Shown in pieces: positions 35,688 to 44,982 of a DNA stretch of 58,087 nt. Below the pieces are notes generated by a model, which saw nothing but the letters and a program-made list of their open reading frames with translations, did not search any database and was not told the origin of the DNA. This DNA comes from Thermoflexus hugenholtzii JAD2 (GTDB lineage: Bacteria > Pseudomonadota > Gammaproteobacteria > Burkholderiales > Burkholderiaceae), in assembly GCA_943325205.2 (NCBI GenBank), contig CALPOM020000004.1, positions 1 through 58,087 of the forward strand, given 5' to 3'. The first letter of the stretch is position 1. The number at the start of each line of letters is the position of its first letter. A program made the position numbers and the translations under genes.

Positions 35688-38552
35688 TTAAGCGAATTGT
35701 CGCGTCTCGCCAGTCCCAAACAAATTCTCGAAGCAACGTCCACATAAGTGGGGATGCTCAGCCTGTAACCCAACGTCGGCACGGTAATGCCAGCAACGCG
35801 TACACTTTGGATGAGCACTCGCTCGAACGAGAACTTGGAGGGGTGCGCCGATATCTAGTGCAGATTTAGTTTGAGCACTAGAGGTGATTGTCATATATTT
35901 GAGGTCATCGGCTAAGCTTTGCAAAATTTGGGCATCTTTTTCTGAAGCCAAGATGGTAATTTCAGCCTGCAGTGAAGAGCCGACTTTACCTACTTCTCGT
36001 TCTAGTTCAATGGCTTTGGTCACTTCTTGTCTAAATTGCCGAAGGGTACCCCACTTTGACAGTAAAGTTGGCGCTTCGTCTGGCAGTTCAATTTCTTCAA
36101 ACAGTTCAGTAAAAATAGTTTCCTTACCGATTTGATTGGGATATAAGATTTGCCAGATTTCTTCGGCAGTGAACGATAAAAAGGGAGCCATCCACCTTAA
36201 CATGGCTTGCGTAATGTGTCCAAGGACAGTTTGCGCAGAACGTCGCATGGGAGAATTTGGGGCTTGCGTATACAAACGATCTTTGAGAATATCTAAATAA
36301 AAACCGCCGAGATCTTCTGAACAAAAGGTCATTATTCGTGCAACTGCATTATGAAAGTCATAGCGCTCATAACAAGCTAAAATTTCGGATTGAACTTGAG
36401 CGGTAAGACAAAGCATATACCTATCAATTTCTAGCAAATCAGCTGTTTTGAGGGAATTGATCTTTGGGTCAAAATCACTGATATTGGCAAGTAAAAAACG
36501 CAGGGTGTTACGAATTCTGCGATAACTTTCAACTACACGTTTTAAGATTTCATCGGAGATAGTCATCTCTCCTGAGTAATCTGTGGAGGCGGCCCATAGG
36601 CGAATAATTTCAGAGCCCATTTTATCGAATACTTCTTGGGGTGCAATCACATTTCCAAGGGATTTACTCATTTTCCTACCATGACCATCTACAGTAAAAC
36701 CATGGGTCAAGAGTGCGCGGTAGGGTGGCTTACCATCGAGCATCGCACCGGTTAATAGTGAGGAGTGGAACCAGCCACGATGCTGATCGGAGCCTTCGAG
36801 GTAGAGATCTGCCCAGCGCTCATCAGAGGTGGGGTTGCCGGCTGCGTCATTCATCAGAGAGGCAGCGTGCGAACCGCGAATCACATGCCAGTGCGTTGTA
36901 CCTGAATCAAACCAGACGTCTAAGGTGTCTTTATTTTTTTCATAAAAGGGTGCATCGTCCAATAAGATTGTGGCAGGGTCAAGATCTTGCCATGCTTCGA
37001 TACCCTGACTTTCAATTAATTGCGCAATTTGCTCCATATGCAAAATCGTCTGTGGGTGCAGCTCGCCTGTTTCGCGGTGCACAAAAAAAGCCATTGGTAC
37101 CCCCCATTGTCTTTGTCGAGACAGAGTCCAATCTGGCCGATTGGCGATCATACCGCGCAGCCTTTGTTGGCCCCAGGCTGGATAAAACTGGGTGGATTCA
37201 ATTCCAGCAAGAGCAACTTCCCGAAGACTGTGTGACTGCCCAGCAGATTTTTTATCCATACTGGCAAACCATTGCGAGGTTGCTCGGTAGATAATGGGGG
37301 TTTTATGTCGCCAGCAATGCATATAGGAGTGCTTGTAGGTAATGGACTTTAGCAGCGAGCCAGCATCATCTAATGCTTTGACGATTTGAGGATTTGCTTT
37401 CCAAATAAATTGTCCGCCAAATATTCCTGTAGTGGAAGCATAAACGCCATTACCCATGACCGGATTGAGGATATCGCTATCATTTAGCCCATGTGCTTTA
37501 CACGACTTAAAATCCTCTTCGCCATAAGCAGGAGCAGCGTGCACGATACCGGTACCTGTGTCTAGAGTTACATAATTCGCAGCATACACAGGCGCATATC
37601 TAGCGTAAGACGGATCAAGATTAAATAAAGGGTGGGCAAAACGTAGCTCGGTTAATTGTTCACCAAGACAAGTTCCTAATGTGACTCCCGTAAGACCATA
37701 TGAGTCTAAGCAAAAGCTGACACGATCGGTCGCTAGAATTAATAATTGTGTGCCAACATCGACTAGGGAATACAAAAATTCTGGGTGGACATTTAGTGCT
37801 TGATTAGCAGGAAGAGTCCAAGGAGTTGTGGTCCAGATAACGATCTTACCTGGTTTATTGGGTAAATTATTCAGGCCAAAAATTTGGGCAATTTGAGGCA
37901 GATCATTCTGCGCAAATGCAAAGCCAACGTCCACTGCGGGATCTTCTTTATCTTGATACTCTACTTCGGCTTCTGCTAAGGCTGAGCCACAATCAAAGCA
38001 CCAATTAACTGGTTTTAGTCCACGAAAAACGAAGCCCTTTGCCATGATTTTTGCTAAAGCCCGCAATTCATTGGCTTCATTTTGGAAATTCATGGTGAGA
38101 TAGGGATTCTCCCAATCACCCAGCACACCAAGACGCTCAAAGTCTTTCTTTTGCAGCGCTATTTGCTCGGCGGCATAGGCTCTTGCTTTAGATTGGACTT
38201 CTGCAGTAGATAGATTCTTGCCATATTTTTTTTCAATTTGGATTTCAATAGGCATTCCATGACAATCCCAACCAGGGACATAAATTGCATCAAAGCCCAT
38301 CAATGATCGGCTTTTGATGATCATATCCTTTAAAATTTTATTCACAGCATGGCCAATATGAATACTGCCATTAGCGTAGGGTGGGCCGTCATGGAGAATG
38401 AATTTTTTTTGGCCGAAGCGCGCTTTACGGATGAGTTGGTAAATTTTTTTCTCTTGCCACTGCTTAAGCCAGATTGGCTCTCTCTTTGGTAAATCTCCCC
38501 GCATTGGAAAGGGGGTATCTAGTAAATTAACGGGGTATTGATTTTCAGACAT
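35688..38552 (-). CDS. ileS: Isoleucyl-tRNA synthetase
   Basis: IleRS charges tRNA-Ile and edits misactivated valine. The start at 38552 ([13 protein letters not shown]) gives 954 residues. The frame is open further upstream but that part overlaps ribF. The HIGH motif is [10 protein letters not shown] near 66-75 and the KMSKS motif is [11 protein letters not shown] near 620. The editing domain lies between them. The C-terminal zinc site is formed by [12 protein letters not shown] and [10 protein letters not shown] near 915-945. The start overlaps the ribF stop by 8 bases, so translation is coupled. A zinc-bearing C-terminus marks the usual bacterial type, generally mupirocin-sensitive. Confidence 0.98.
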   Translation of the reverse strand: MSENQYPVNLLDTPFPMRGDLPKREPIWLKQWQEKKIYQLIRKARFGQKKFILHDGPPYANGSIHIGHAVNKILKDMIIKSRSLMGFDAIYVPGWDCHGMPIEIQIEKKYGKNLSTAEVQSKARAYAAEQIALQKKDFERLGVLGDWENPYLTMNFQNEANELRALAKIMAKGFVFRGLKPVNWCFDCGSALAEAEVEYQDKEDPAVDVGFAFAQNDLPQIAQIFGLNNLPNKPGKIVIWTTTPWTLPANQALNVHPEFLYSLVDVGTQLLILATDRVSFCLDSYGLTGVTLGTCLGEQLTELRFAHPLFNLDPSYARYAPVYAANYVTLDTGTGIVHAAPAYGEEDFKSCKAHGLNDSDILNPVMGNGVYASTTGIFGGQFIWKANPQIVKALDDAGSLLKSITYKHSYMHCWRHKTPIIYRATSQWFASMDKKSAGQSHSLREVALAGIESTQFYPAWGQQRLRGMIANRPDWTLSRQRQWGVPMAFFVHRETGELHPQTILHMEQIAQLIESQGIEAWQDLDPATILLDDAPFYEKNKDTLDVWFDSGTTHWHVIRGSHAASLMNDAAGNPTSDERWADLYLEGSDQHRGWFHSSLLTGAMLDGKPPYRALLTHGFTVDGHGRKMSKSLGNVIAPQEVFDKMGSEIIRLWAASTDYSGEMTISDEILKRVVESYRRIRNTLRFLLANISDFDPKINSLKTADLLEIDRYMLCLTAQVQSEILACYERYDFHNAVARIMTFCSEDLGGFYLDILKDRLYTQAPNSPMRRSAQTVLGHITQAMLRWMAPFLSFTAEEIWQILYPNQIGKETIFTELFEEIELPDEAPTLLSKWGTLRQFRQEVTKAIELEREVGKVGSSLQAEITILASEKDAQILQSLADDLKYMTITSSAQTKSALDIGAPLQVLVRASAHPKCTRCWHYRADVGLQAEHPHLCGRCFENLFGTGETRQFA

Positions 38553-39498
38553 TTGACGCATTCTTAAAGTAATTGATCGCTTTTTGAGCATCTTGATGGA
38601 TTGCTTGTTGCAAGCTAGCAAGATCAGGGTATTTTGCCTCATCTCGTAATTTTTCAATAAATTCGACTCGTATCACTTTGCCATAAACGGCTTGGTTAAA
38701 GTCAAAGATATGCGTTTCAAGTAAAACTCGACCAGCATCTTCAACGGTAGGTCGAACACCAATACTTGCTACTGCTGGCAATGGGGAGGGGCTTAGGCCA
38801 TGGACTTGGACAATAAAGATCCCTCTAATAGCCGGCACTCTAGGTCGTGCTTTACTTGAGATCGCTAGGTTTAGTGTGGGAAAGCCAATGGTTCTTCCAA
38901 GCTTTTTGCCATGAATTACATGCCCACTGATGGTGTATGGTCTTCCGAGTAACTGTTTTGCTCGCGCAATTTGACCATCTTTTAAAGCTTGTCGAATTGC
39001 TGAGCTAGAGATTCTAGTTTGCTGTTGGTCGAGAACTGTATCCATGGACTCAACAGTAAATCCGCTCATTTTTCCAGCCTGTTGAAGAGTCGTAAAGCTA
39101 CCGGCGCGCTTTGCTCCGTAGCAAAAGTCATCTCCAATCACAATATGTTTTGCATGTAGGCCATCGACAATAATTTTTTGTACAAATACTTCAGGACTCA
39201 TACTGGCAAAATTAGCATTAAAGCGCTCTACAACCACAAGGTCAATGTCAGCTGCTTGCAGTGCTTCTAATTTATCTCTTAAATTCAAAATTCTTGCGGG
39301 TGCATTAGCTGGGTCAAAAAACTCTTTTGGATGTGGCTCGAAGGTTAAGACACACGTTTGAACCTGTAACTGTTTTGCTTGGATTTGTAATTTTTTTAAT
39401 AATGCCAGATGACCCTGGTGCACTCCATCAAAATTACCGATGGTTAGGGCGCATGGGGTTCTATGAAAAGAAGGAGGGATTCCGCGAATAACTTTCAC
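38545..39498 (-). CDS. ribF: Bifunctional riboflavin kinase/FAD synthetase
   Basis: RibF phosphorylates riboflavin to FMN and adenylates it to FAD. The 317-residue protein opens with the nucleotidyltransferase domain: [18 protein letters not shown] (about 21-38) containing the (T/H)xGH-type site, and [16 protein letters not shown] near 161-176. The kinase domain follows with [21 protein letters not shown] near 190-210, including the GFPTxN motif. It heads the ribF-ileS-lspA-coaBC-dut run and its 3' end overlaps ileS by 8 bases. It is divergent from purN across only 27 bases, so the two promoters must overlap. Confidence 0.97.
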   Translation of the reverse strand: MKVIRGIPPSFHRTPCALTIGNFDGVHQGHLALLKKLQIQAKQLQVQTCVLTFEPHPKEFFDPANAPARILNLRDKLEALQAADIDLVVVERFNANFASMSPEVFVQKIIVDGLHAKHIVIGDDFCYGAKRAGSFTTLQQAGKMSGFTVESMDTVLDQQQTRISSSAIRQALKDGQIARAKQLLGRPYTISGHVIHGKKLGRTIGFPTLNLAISSKARPRVPAIRGIFIVQVHGLSPSPLPAVASIGVRPTVEDAGRVLLETHIFDFNQAVYGKVIRVEFIEKLRDEAKYPDLASLQQAIHQDAQKAINYFKNASNV

Positions 39499-39525
39499 AA
39501 CAATATTTCAATTATATTAGGGGGC

Positions 39526-40170
39526 ATGAAGAAAATAGTTATCCTGATTTCTGGTAAAGGTTCGAATCTAAGAGCAATTTTAAACGCTCAACGATTAAGA
39601 GGGGGGTTATCTGAGGTATCCCAAGTTATTTCAAATCGGCCTAATGCCGAAGGAATCCTTGTTGCAAGGGAGTTTGGGGTTCCTCTGACAGTACTAGATC
39701 ATGCAAGTTTTAGCTCTAGAACGCAGTTTGATGAGGCTCTGATAGCGCTGATTGATAGTTATCAGCCTGATTTAGTTCTTTTAGCAGGCTTTATGCGACT
39801 GCTATCCGATCAATTTGTTGATCATTTTATGGGGAAGTTACTGAATATTCACCCATCTTTGTTGCCCAGTTTTCCTGGTTTAAAGACGCACCAGCAGGCT
39901 TTAAGTACTGGTGTTAAGTGGCACGGCGCCACAGTTCACTTTGTGACGCGCGAAATGGATGTTGGCCCAATCATTGCTCAGGGCATTGTGCCGGTGTGTG
40001 CAAATGATACGGAAGGTGATTTGGCACGCCGGGTTTTAGAAATAGAACATATAATCTATCCACAAGCAATTGAATGGTTTCTAAAAGACCAGTTACTCCT
40101 TGAAAACGGTATAGTGCGTGTCAGTCCTGAGCAAAGCCAGTATTTTTACCACGATCAATGCTGTATATGA
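39526..40170 (+). CDS. purN: Phosphoribosylglycinamide formyltransferase
   Basis: PurN transfers a formyl group from 10-formyl-tetrahydrofolate to GAR in purine synthesis. The start at 39526 (MKKIVILISGKGSN), preceded by TAGGGGG, gives 214 residues. An upstream in-frame start at 39463 would overlap ribF. Visible motifs: ISGKGSNLRAIL (8-19) for substrate binding, AGFMRLLSDQFV near 86-97, and NIHPSLLPSFPGLKTHQQAL near 107-126 with catalytic N and H. GATVHFVTREMDVGPIIAQG follows with the catalytic aspartate. It is divergent from ribF. Confidence 0.97.
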   Translation: MKKIVILISGKGSNLRAILNAQRLRGGLSEVSQVISNRPNAEGILVAREFGVPLTVLDHASFSSRTQFDEALIALIDSYQPDLVLLAGFMRLLSDQFVDHFMGKLLNIHPSLLPSFPGLKTHQQALSTGVKWHGATVHFVTREMDVGPIIAQGIVPVCANDTEGDLARRVLEIEHIIYPQAIEWFLKDQLLLENGIVRVSPEQSQYFYHDQCCI

Positions 40171-40294
40171 AATAACAAGTCGTCATTGAGGATCTGGAAC
40201 ATATCTCGGGAAGTAGGATCTAGGGCCCATATCAGGATATTGAATCTGCATGATCATATCCCTGATTAGTTGGCGTACTTGAAAAAAGAAACTT

Positions 40295-41824
40295 ATGAAT
40301 AATCCAACAAAATCAAGTGGTAAGGCAGTGCAAAAAAGAAAAGCAAACCCCTCAGGTAGACCTGTCGTTGCGAGAAACCCAAACTCAGGAGGAGTTACTT
40401 CCCCTGCCAAAAAAAGTCCTTACAACCCAGCTATGGCAAAAGCAAGGGCTTTGCCGGTTCATCTAGAGCATTTGCTAAGAGTCTTGCCTGAAGTATTAAA
40501 TTTAGCATCACCAGCAGACATGGTGGTCAGTAAATACTTTAAAGAGAACGCGCAATTAGGTAATCGAGATCGGGCTTTAATTGCGGAGGCGACGTTTGCA
40601 ATTTTACGTCGCAAGTTAGAGCTTTCCCAATATGCTCAAAGTGGTAACGGTTCCCTATATAGACGGATTGGTTTATTAGGTTTAATGATCGCCTTATCTG
40701 AAGGCGGTCTTGGATCAGGCAGTCGCTTTGAAAGTGCTTTAGCTGATTTAGCATTTGTAGCTCATCCGGGCGAAGTTGAATGGTTACAACGCTTTGTTAC
40801 TTATCCTCGGGATAGTTTGTCGCCGGTAATTCGCGTTAATTTGCCAGATTGGTTATGGGCAGAGTTAAGCACGCAACTTGGCGAGTCAGAACGGCAATTA
40901 TTAGCAGAAGCTTTAATGAAGCCAGCTTATTTAGATTGTCGGATCAATCCCATGAAGGTTAAAAGAGAGGATCTTTTAGAGCAAATGAATGCTTTGGGAG
41001 GTCGATATCAATCGATACCAACGCCACATTCTGAACTTGGCTTTAGGATGTTAGGTAAGCCAGCATTGCAGAATTTAACAAGTTTTAAAGATGGGCAATT
41101 TGAGGTACAAGACGAGGGTAGTCAACTTCTTAGTATGTTGCTTGCGCCAAAGCGTGGCGAGATGGTCGTAGACTTTTGTGCTGGCGCTGGTGGCAAGACT
41201 CTAGCGCTAGGGGCGATGATGAAGTCTATGGGGCGCTTATACGCATTTGATATTTCAGCACGAAGGCTTGCCAAGCTGAAGCCTCGGGTTGCCAAAAGTG
41301 GCTTATCCAACGTGCATCCTGTATGGATTGATAGCGAGAACGATACCAAAGTAAAGCGTTTAGCAGGTAAGATTGACCGAGTGTTAGTAGATTCCCCTTG
41401 CAGTGGTCTTGGCACACTTCGCCGCAATCCTGATTTGAAATGGCGTCAGACACTGCAAAGTGTTGCTGAGTTGCAGGCAAAACAGTTTTCGATTTTGACC
41501 GCGGCAGCCAAATTGCTCAAGGTGGGGGGGCGACTTGTATATGCCACGTGTAGCATCCTGAAACAGGAAAATCAAGAGATCATAGAGGCTTTTTTAAAGA
41601 TTCATCCAGAATTTGAGTTACTCGACCCCAAAGTTGTTCTGACAGCGCCATTTCCTCGACAAAATGATTTGCCAATTGGAGCATCTGTAGACTCACTTTT
41701 TTGGCAGTTATGGCCACACCAACATGAAACAGATGGTTTTTTTGCGGCCATTTTACAAAGAAGGCCTAACCCATTAGACCCATCAAAAGATTTGCCAGCT
41801 TCGGATTTGGCTGTATCAGAGTAA
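40295..41824 (+). CDS. RsmB/NOP family RNA m5C methyltransferase
   Basis: This 509-residue protein is a SAM-dependent RNA cytosine-C5 methyltransferase of the RsmB/NSUN family. A lysine- and proline-rich tail (1-45) precedes a NusB-like helical region (about 60-165). The Rossmann fold has DFCAGAGGKTLALGAMMKS near 291-309. The first cysteine lies in DSPCSGLGTLRRNPDLKWR near 364-382, and the second in YATCSILKQENQEII near 415-429. Both cysteines expected for m5C catalysis are present. The exact rRNA or tRNA target is not clear from sequence. It follows purN after a 124-base gap. Confidence 0.92.
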   Translation: MNNPTKSSGKAVQKRKANPSGRPVVARNPNSGGVTSPAKKSPYNPAMAKARALPVHLEHLLRVLPEVLNLASPADMVVSKYFKENAQLGNRDRALIAEATFAILRRKLELSQYAQSGNGSLYRRIGLLGLMIALSEGGLGSGSRFESALADLAFVAHPGEVEWLQRFVTYPRDSLSPVIRVNLPDWLWAELSTQLGESERQLLAEALMKPAYLDCRINPMKVKREDLLEQMNALGGRYQSIPTPHSELGFRMLGKPALQNLTSFKDGQFEVQDEGSQLLSMLLAPKRGEMVVDFCAGAGGKTLALGAMMKSMGRLYAFDISARRLAKLKPRVAKSGLSNVHPVWIDSENDTKVKRLAGKIDRVLVDSPCSGLGTLRRNPDLKWRQTLQSVAELQAKQFSILTAAAKLLKVGGRLVYATCSILKQENQEIIEAFLKIHPEFELLDPKVVLTAPFPRQNDLPIGASVDSLFWQLWPHQHETDGFFAAILQRRPNPLDPSKDLPASDLAVSE

Positions 41825-41856
41825 AATAGTAGTACTTTTTTTAGAGACACATTTTC

Positions 41857-43056
41857 ATGCAAAACGCCCTATCTTTTTTTGATTCCTATGTGATATCTTG
41901 GATCGCCTCTGGCTTATGGGACTTGTCGTGGATTGGCATGTTGGTATTTACTTTGGTAGTTACACATATCACTATTGCTAGCGTAACTATCTTTTTACAT
42001 CGTTGCCAAGCGCATCGGGCACTAGACTTGCATCCATTACCGGCGCATTTTTTTCGTTTTTGGTTGTGGTTGACAACCGGTATGGTTACTAAAGAGTGGG
42101 CTGCAATTCATCGCAAGCATCACGCCAAGTGTGAAACGGCAGAAGACCCGCATAGCCCAAGAGTTTTGGGGCTTGACTGTGTATTTTGGCGGGGAGCTGA
42201 CTTATACCGAATAGAGAGCAAGAATCAAGAAACTCTGCAGAAATTTGGGCATGGCACTCCTGATGATTGGCTTGAGCGAAATATTTACTCAAAATATCAG
42301 TGGCAGGGTGTAGGTTTGATGTTGACGATTGATTTAATTTTATTTGGCGCTTTTGGAGGCCTTATTTGGGCGATACAAATGATGTGGATTCCAATAACTG
42401 CTGCTGGGATTATTAATGGTATTGGACATTTTTGGGGTTATAGAAATTACGATTGCGAAGACGCCTCGACAAATATTGTTCCATGGGGAATTTTAATTGG
42501 TGGCGAAGAGCTGCATAACAACCACCATACCTTTGCCACTAGCGCCAAATTATCTAGTAAGTGGTACGAGTTTGATATTGGTTGGTTTTATATCACTTGT
42601 TTAGAGCGCTTTGGACTTGCTAGAGTGAAGAAGCAAATCCCGAAATTGAAAACTACCGAATTAAAACATGCTGGTGAGGAGTTGCTGATGACTGTTATTC
42701 ATCATCGTTATGAAATCATGGTTAAGTACAGTAAATCATTACGCACAGCATTTAATGAAGAGGTTGAGCATATGAAAATTGCTGCTAGGGACTTTGCTGA
42801 CAATCACCAGTGGTTATGTAAGGACGAGAATAAACTAAGCGCTATGGAAATGGTCAAGCTTGAGAAATTGATGCTAGCTAATGAGCAAATTAGGATATTT
42901 ATTGAAATGCGTCGTGAATTAGCTCAGATTTGGTTAAAGACTAGTGCTTCAAAGGAGCACTTAGTAGAGCATTTACAGGCGTGGTGTAAAAAAGCTGAAC
43001 TGAGCGGGATTCAATCATTACAAAACTTCTCACTGAAATTACGGACTTATGCATAG
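41857..43056 (+). CDS. Membrane fatty-acid (acyl-CoA) desaturase
   Basis: This 399-residue integral membrane di-iron enzyme is of the OLE1/stearoyl-CoA desaturase type and probably makes cis-unsaturated acyl chains. The three histidine boxes are present: HRCQAH at 48-53, HRKHH at 85-89 and EELHNNHH near 217-224. Hydrophobic segments lie near 22-48, 62-78 and 150-185. After the third box come about 170 mostly helical, charged residues without obvious domain; similar long tails occur in proteobacterial homologues, from memory. It stands alone with a terminator at 43184. A short T-rich leader separates it from the upstream methyltransferase gene. Confidence 0.92.
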   Translation: MQNALSFFDSYVISWIASGLWDLSWIGMLVFTLVVTHITIASVTIFLHRCQAHRALDLHPLPAHFFRFWLWLTTGMVTKEWAAIHRKHHAKCETAEDPHSPRVLGLDCVFWRGADLYRIESKNQETLQKFGHGTPDDWLERNIYSKYQWQGVGLMLTIDLILFGAFGGLIWAIQMMWIPITAAGIINGIGHFWGYRNYDCEDASTNIVPWGILIGGEELHNNHHTFATSAKLSSKWYEFDIGWFYITCLERFGLARVKKQIPKLKTTELKHAGEELLMTVIHHRYEIMVKYSKSLRTAFNEEVEHMKIAARDFADNHQWLCKDENKLSAMEMVKLEKLMLANEQIRIFIEMRRELAQIWLKTSASKEHLVEHLQAWCKKAELSGIQSLQNFSLKLRTYA

Positions 43057-43183
43057 CGTTCTTTTTAGTGGCTTTAGATTGATAAATCGGGCCCTGATTT
43101 GACAGAGACTTAGCTTGAAATAGGATAGAAGAAGCATAGAAGAGCAAATAAAACACCCAATTTAGACTCAATCAAACGTGCAT

Positions 43184-43212
43184 AAAAAAACCGCAATTTT
43201 TGCGGTTTTTTT
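43184..43212. terminator. Bidirectional terminator between the desaturase gene and rpmG
   Basis: CCGCAA (43191-43196), loop TTT, TTGCGG (43200-43205), flanked by seven A residues on the left and seven T residues on the right. It can end the desaturase transcript on the plus strand and the rpmB-rpmG transcript on the minus strand. Confidence 0.85.
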
Positions 43213-43273
43213 GTATTGCATTCTTTTGCTTCTAAATTCTTAAGATTGCTAAGATCTTATTGAGAATGCACTT

Positions 43274-43441
43274 TTATTTAATTTTTGTTTCTTTATAAGA
43301 AACGTGTTTACGAACCTTGGGGTCAAACTTCATAATCTCCATTTTTTCAGGAGTAGTTCTTTTATTTTTAGTTGTTGTATAAAAGTGACCTGTACCTGCA
43401 GTCGACTCCAACTTGATTTTTTCACGCCCACCTTTAGCCAT
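43274..43441 (-). CDS. rpmG: 50S ribosomal protein bL33
   Basis: bL33 is a small 50S subunit protein near the tRNA exit site. The 55-residue sequence is typical: [20 protein letters not shown] at the start, [20 protein letters not shown] in the middle, and [15 protein letters not shown] at the end. It lacks the zinc-binding CxxC pairs, so it is the C- form that does not need zinc. It lies 46 bases after rpmB on the minus strand, forming the standard rpmB-rpmG operon that ends at the terminator at 43184. Confidence 0.97.
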   Translation of the reverse strand: MAKGGREKIKLESTAGTGHFYTTTKNKRTTPEKMEIMKFDPKVRKHVSYKETKIK

Positions 43442-43487
43442 TTTTACACCTTACTCTGTTTAATTACTTAGTTTATTGAGGATACAG

Positions 43488-43721
43488 TTAGATTACGCCG
43501 CGGGCACGCACATCTGCCAGGACGGAATCAATACCATTTTTATCAATTAAGCGAAGTCCAGCGTTAGTTAAGCGTAAGCTGACCCAACGATTTTCAGATT
43601 CGACCCAGAAACGGCGGTTTTGCAGATTAGGCAAGAAACGGCGTTTCGTTTTATTGTTTGCATGGGAAACATTGTTACCGACCATCGGCTTTTTCCCGGT
43701 GACTTGGCATACTCGAGCCAT
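43488..43721 (-). CDS. rpmB: 50S ribosomal protein bL28
   Basis: bL28 is a 50S subunit protein. The start at 43721 ([13 protein letters not shown]) gives 77 residues, the normal length; an ATG five codons upstream is unlikely because bL28 begins MARVCxVTGK. Conserved blocks are [20 protein letters not shown] near 19-38 and [19 protein letters not shown] near 46-64. Upstream AAGGAGTGT gives a good ribosome binding site. It is the first gene of rpmB-rpmG. Confidence 0.97.
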   Translation of the reverse strand: MARVCQVTGKKPMVGNNVSHANNKTKRRFLPNLQNRRFWVESENRWVSLRLTNAGLRLIDKNGIDSVLADVRARGVI

Positions 43722-43756
43722 GACACACTCCTTCATTATTAGTACTAAAGAATCTG

Positions 43757-43786
43757 ATTATAGCATCTTCGTTTTGACTATAGCAA
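43757..43786 (-). promoter_or_regulatory. Likely rpmB-rpmG promoter
   Basis: On the minus strand TTGCTA (43786-43781), an 18-base spacer and a perfect TATAAT (43762-43757) form a plausible sigma-70 promoter about 35 bases ahead of the rpmB start. Confidence 0.5.
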
Positions 43787-43818
43787 TACCATTTCGCAGA
43801 TTATTAATAGTAATCGTT

Positions 43819-44469
43819 TTACAGAATACCCGCATCCGCAAAAGAAAAGAAGCCATTATGGGTTACGATACAGTGGTCTAAGAGATGAATTTCTAGGGTA
43901 TTTAAAATACCTTGCATCGTATGTGTAAGTGAGAGATCACTTTCGCTTGGATAAGCAATTCCATTTGGGTGGTTATGAGCGAATATTACCGAATTGGCAT
44001 TAAGTGCCAGCGCTTCCTTGATAATTTCACGGGGATGGACAGTTGTTTGAGAGGCGCTTCCGCGAAACAGGATTTTGAATTCGATTAAAGCGCCTTGCAT
44101 GTTTAAAAAAAGACATGAAAAAACTTCATGTGGTAAGTGGCCTATAGCTGTTTGAAGAAATTCACGGGTTAAACCAGGTGAACTAAGAACCATGCAGGTT
44201 GCAAGTTGTTCTTTGAGAGCGCGTTTCACGATTTCGTGCGCTGCTTGAAACTGGGCCCATTTGGCCAGCCCTAGGCCATTAATCTTTGAAAACTCCTCCA
44301 AATTACTAAATAATAGGGCGCGCATACCCCCACAGCTTTGGAGCAAATCTTGAGATAGCTCAATCGCATTACGTGTTTTGGAGCCGCTTCTCAAAAAGAT
44401 AGCTAGCAGTTCTGCATCGCTCAGAGCTTGTGCACCGTCGCTGAGAAGTCTTTCTCTAGGGCGCATCAT
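43819..44469 (-). CDS. radC: RadC-like JAB/MPN domain protein
   Basis: RadC proteins carry a helix-hairpin-helix region and an MPN/JAB metallo-domain; despite the name, a role in repair is not firmly shown. From the ATG at 44469 the protein is 216 residues. It shows RPRERLLSDGAQALSDAELL near 2-21, LFLNMQGALIEF near 110, and the JAMM metal motif FAHNHPNGIAYPSESDLSLT near 172-191. The family usually has an Ile-x-x-Trp-Pro motif before RPRERL. Here IHSWPIMMRPRERL exists, but the Trp-Pro lies before the ATG. A TTG at 44532 would include it (237 residues) and slightly overlap divergent fkpB. Confidence 0.9.
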   Translation of the reverse strand: MMRPRERLLSDGAQALSDAELLAIFLRSGSKTRNAIELSQDLLQSCGGMRALLFSNLEEFSKINGLGLAKWAQFQAAHEIVKRALKEQLATCMVLSSPGLTREFLQTAIGHLPHEVFSCLFLNMQGALIEFKILFRGSASQTTVHPREIIKEALALNANSVIFAHNHPNGIAYPSESDLSLTHTMQGILNTLEIHLLDHCIVTHNGFFSFADAGIL

Positions 44470-44523
44470 AATCGGCCAAGAGTGAATTGGCGAAGAGTTT
44501 GGAGCTCTAGCTACAATAGGGGT

Positions 44524-44967
44524 ATGACACAAATTGTAAAAAATGATTCTTTTTTGACTTTGCACTATCGAATTGGTTTGCCTGAAGGGGGTGACATCGT
44601 CAATACATTTACTGATAAGCCTGCGACATTGTTGATGGGGGGGGAGCAGTTTGCACCAACTTTGGAAACAGTATTGTTGGGTTTGGCACAGGGTGAGCAT
44701 AAGACTTTTACGTTGGCTCCGGAGGCGGGTTTTGGTATTCGCAACCCGGAATTGATTCAAAAGGTCAGTCAACAAACCTTGCAAAAGAATAGCGACATGG
44801 AGCAGGCCTTTGAAATTGGTGATATGGTTGAATTTAATGCCCCGATGGGTGGCCAATATGCTGGTATATTGCAAGCCATTGACGAAGAGGGTGCTTGGTT
44901 TGATTTTAATCATCCGCTGGCTGGTAAGACAATCACGTTTGAAGTAAAGATTATTTCTATTTTGTAA
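44524..44967 (+). CDS. fkpB: FKBP-type peptidyl-prolyl isomerase (SlpA/SlyD-like)
   Basis: This is a 147-residue FKBP-type prolyl isomerase of the SlyD/SlpA group. The FKBP fold is split by an insert-in-flap domain: FLTLHYRIGLPEGGDIVNTF near 10-29, LMGGEQFAPTLETVLLGLA near 37-55, the insert with EAGFGIRNPELIQKVSQQ near 66-83, and a C-terminal return with FDFNHPLAGKTITFEVKI near 125-142. It lacks the histidine-rich metal tail of SlyD, which favours SlpA/FkpB. The start at 44524 is chosen because upstream codons are antisense to radC. It pairs with ispH, as in E. coli fkpB-ispH. Confidence 0.92.
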   Translation: MTQIVKNDSFLTLHYRIGLPEGGDIVNTFTDKPATLLMGGEQFAPTLETVLLGLAQGEHKTFTLAPEAGFGIRNPELIQKVSQQTLQKNSDMEQAFEIGDMVEFNAPMGGQYAGILQAIDEEGAWFDFNHPLAGKTITFEVKIISIL

Positions 44968-44982
44968 AAATTGCTGACACTT

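Noticed and set aside
36713-37294. A 193-codon plus-strand frame inside ileS
   Set aside because: It is fully antisense to a conserved part of ileS, has an arginine-rich shadow-like composition and no ribosome binding site.
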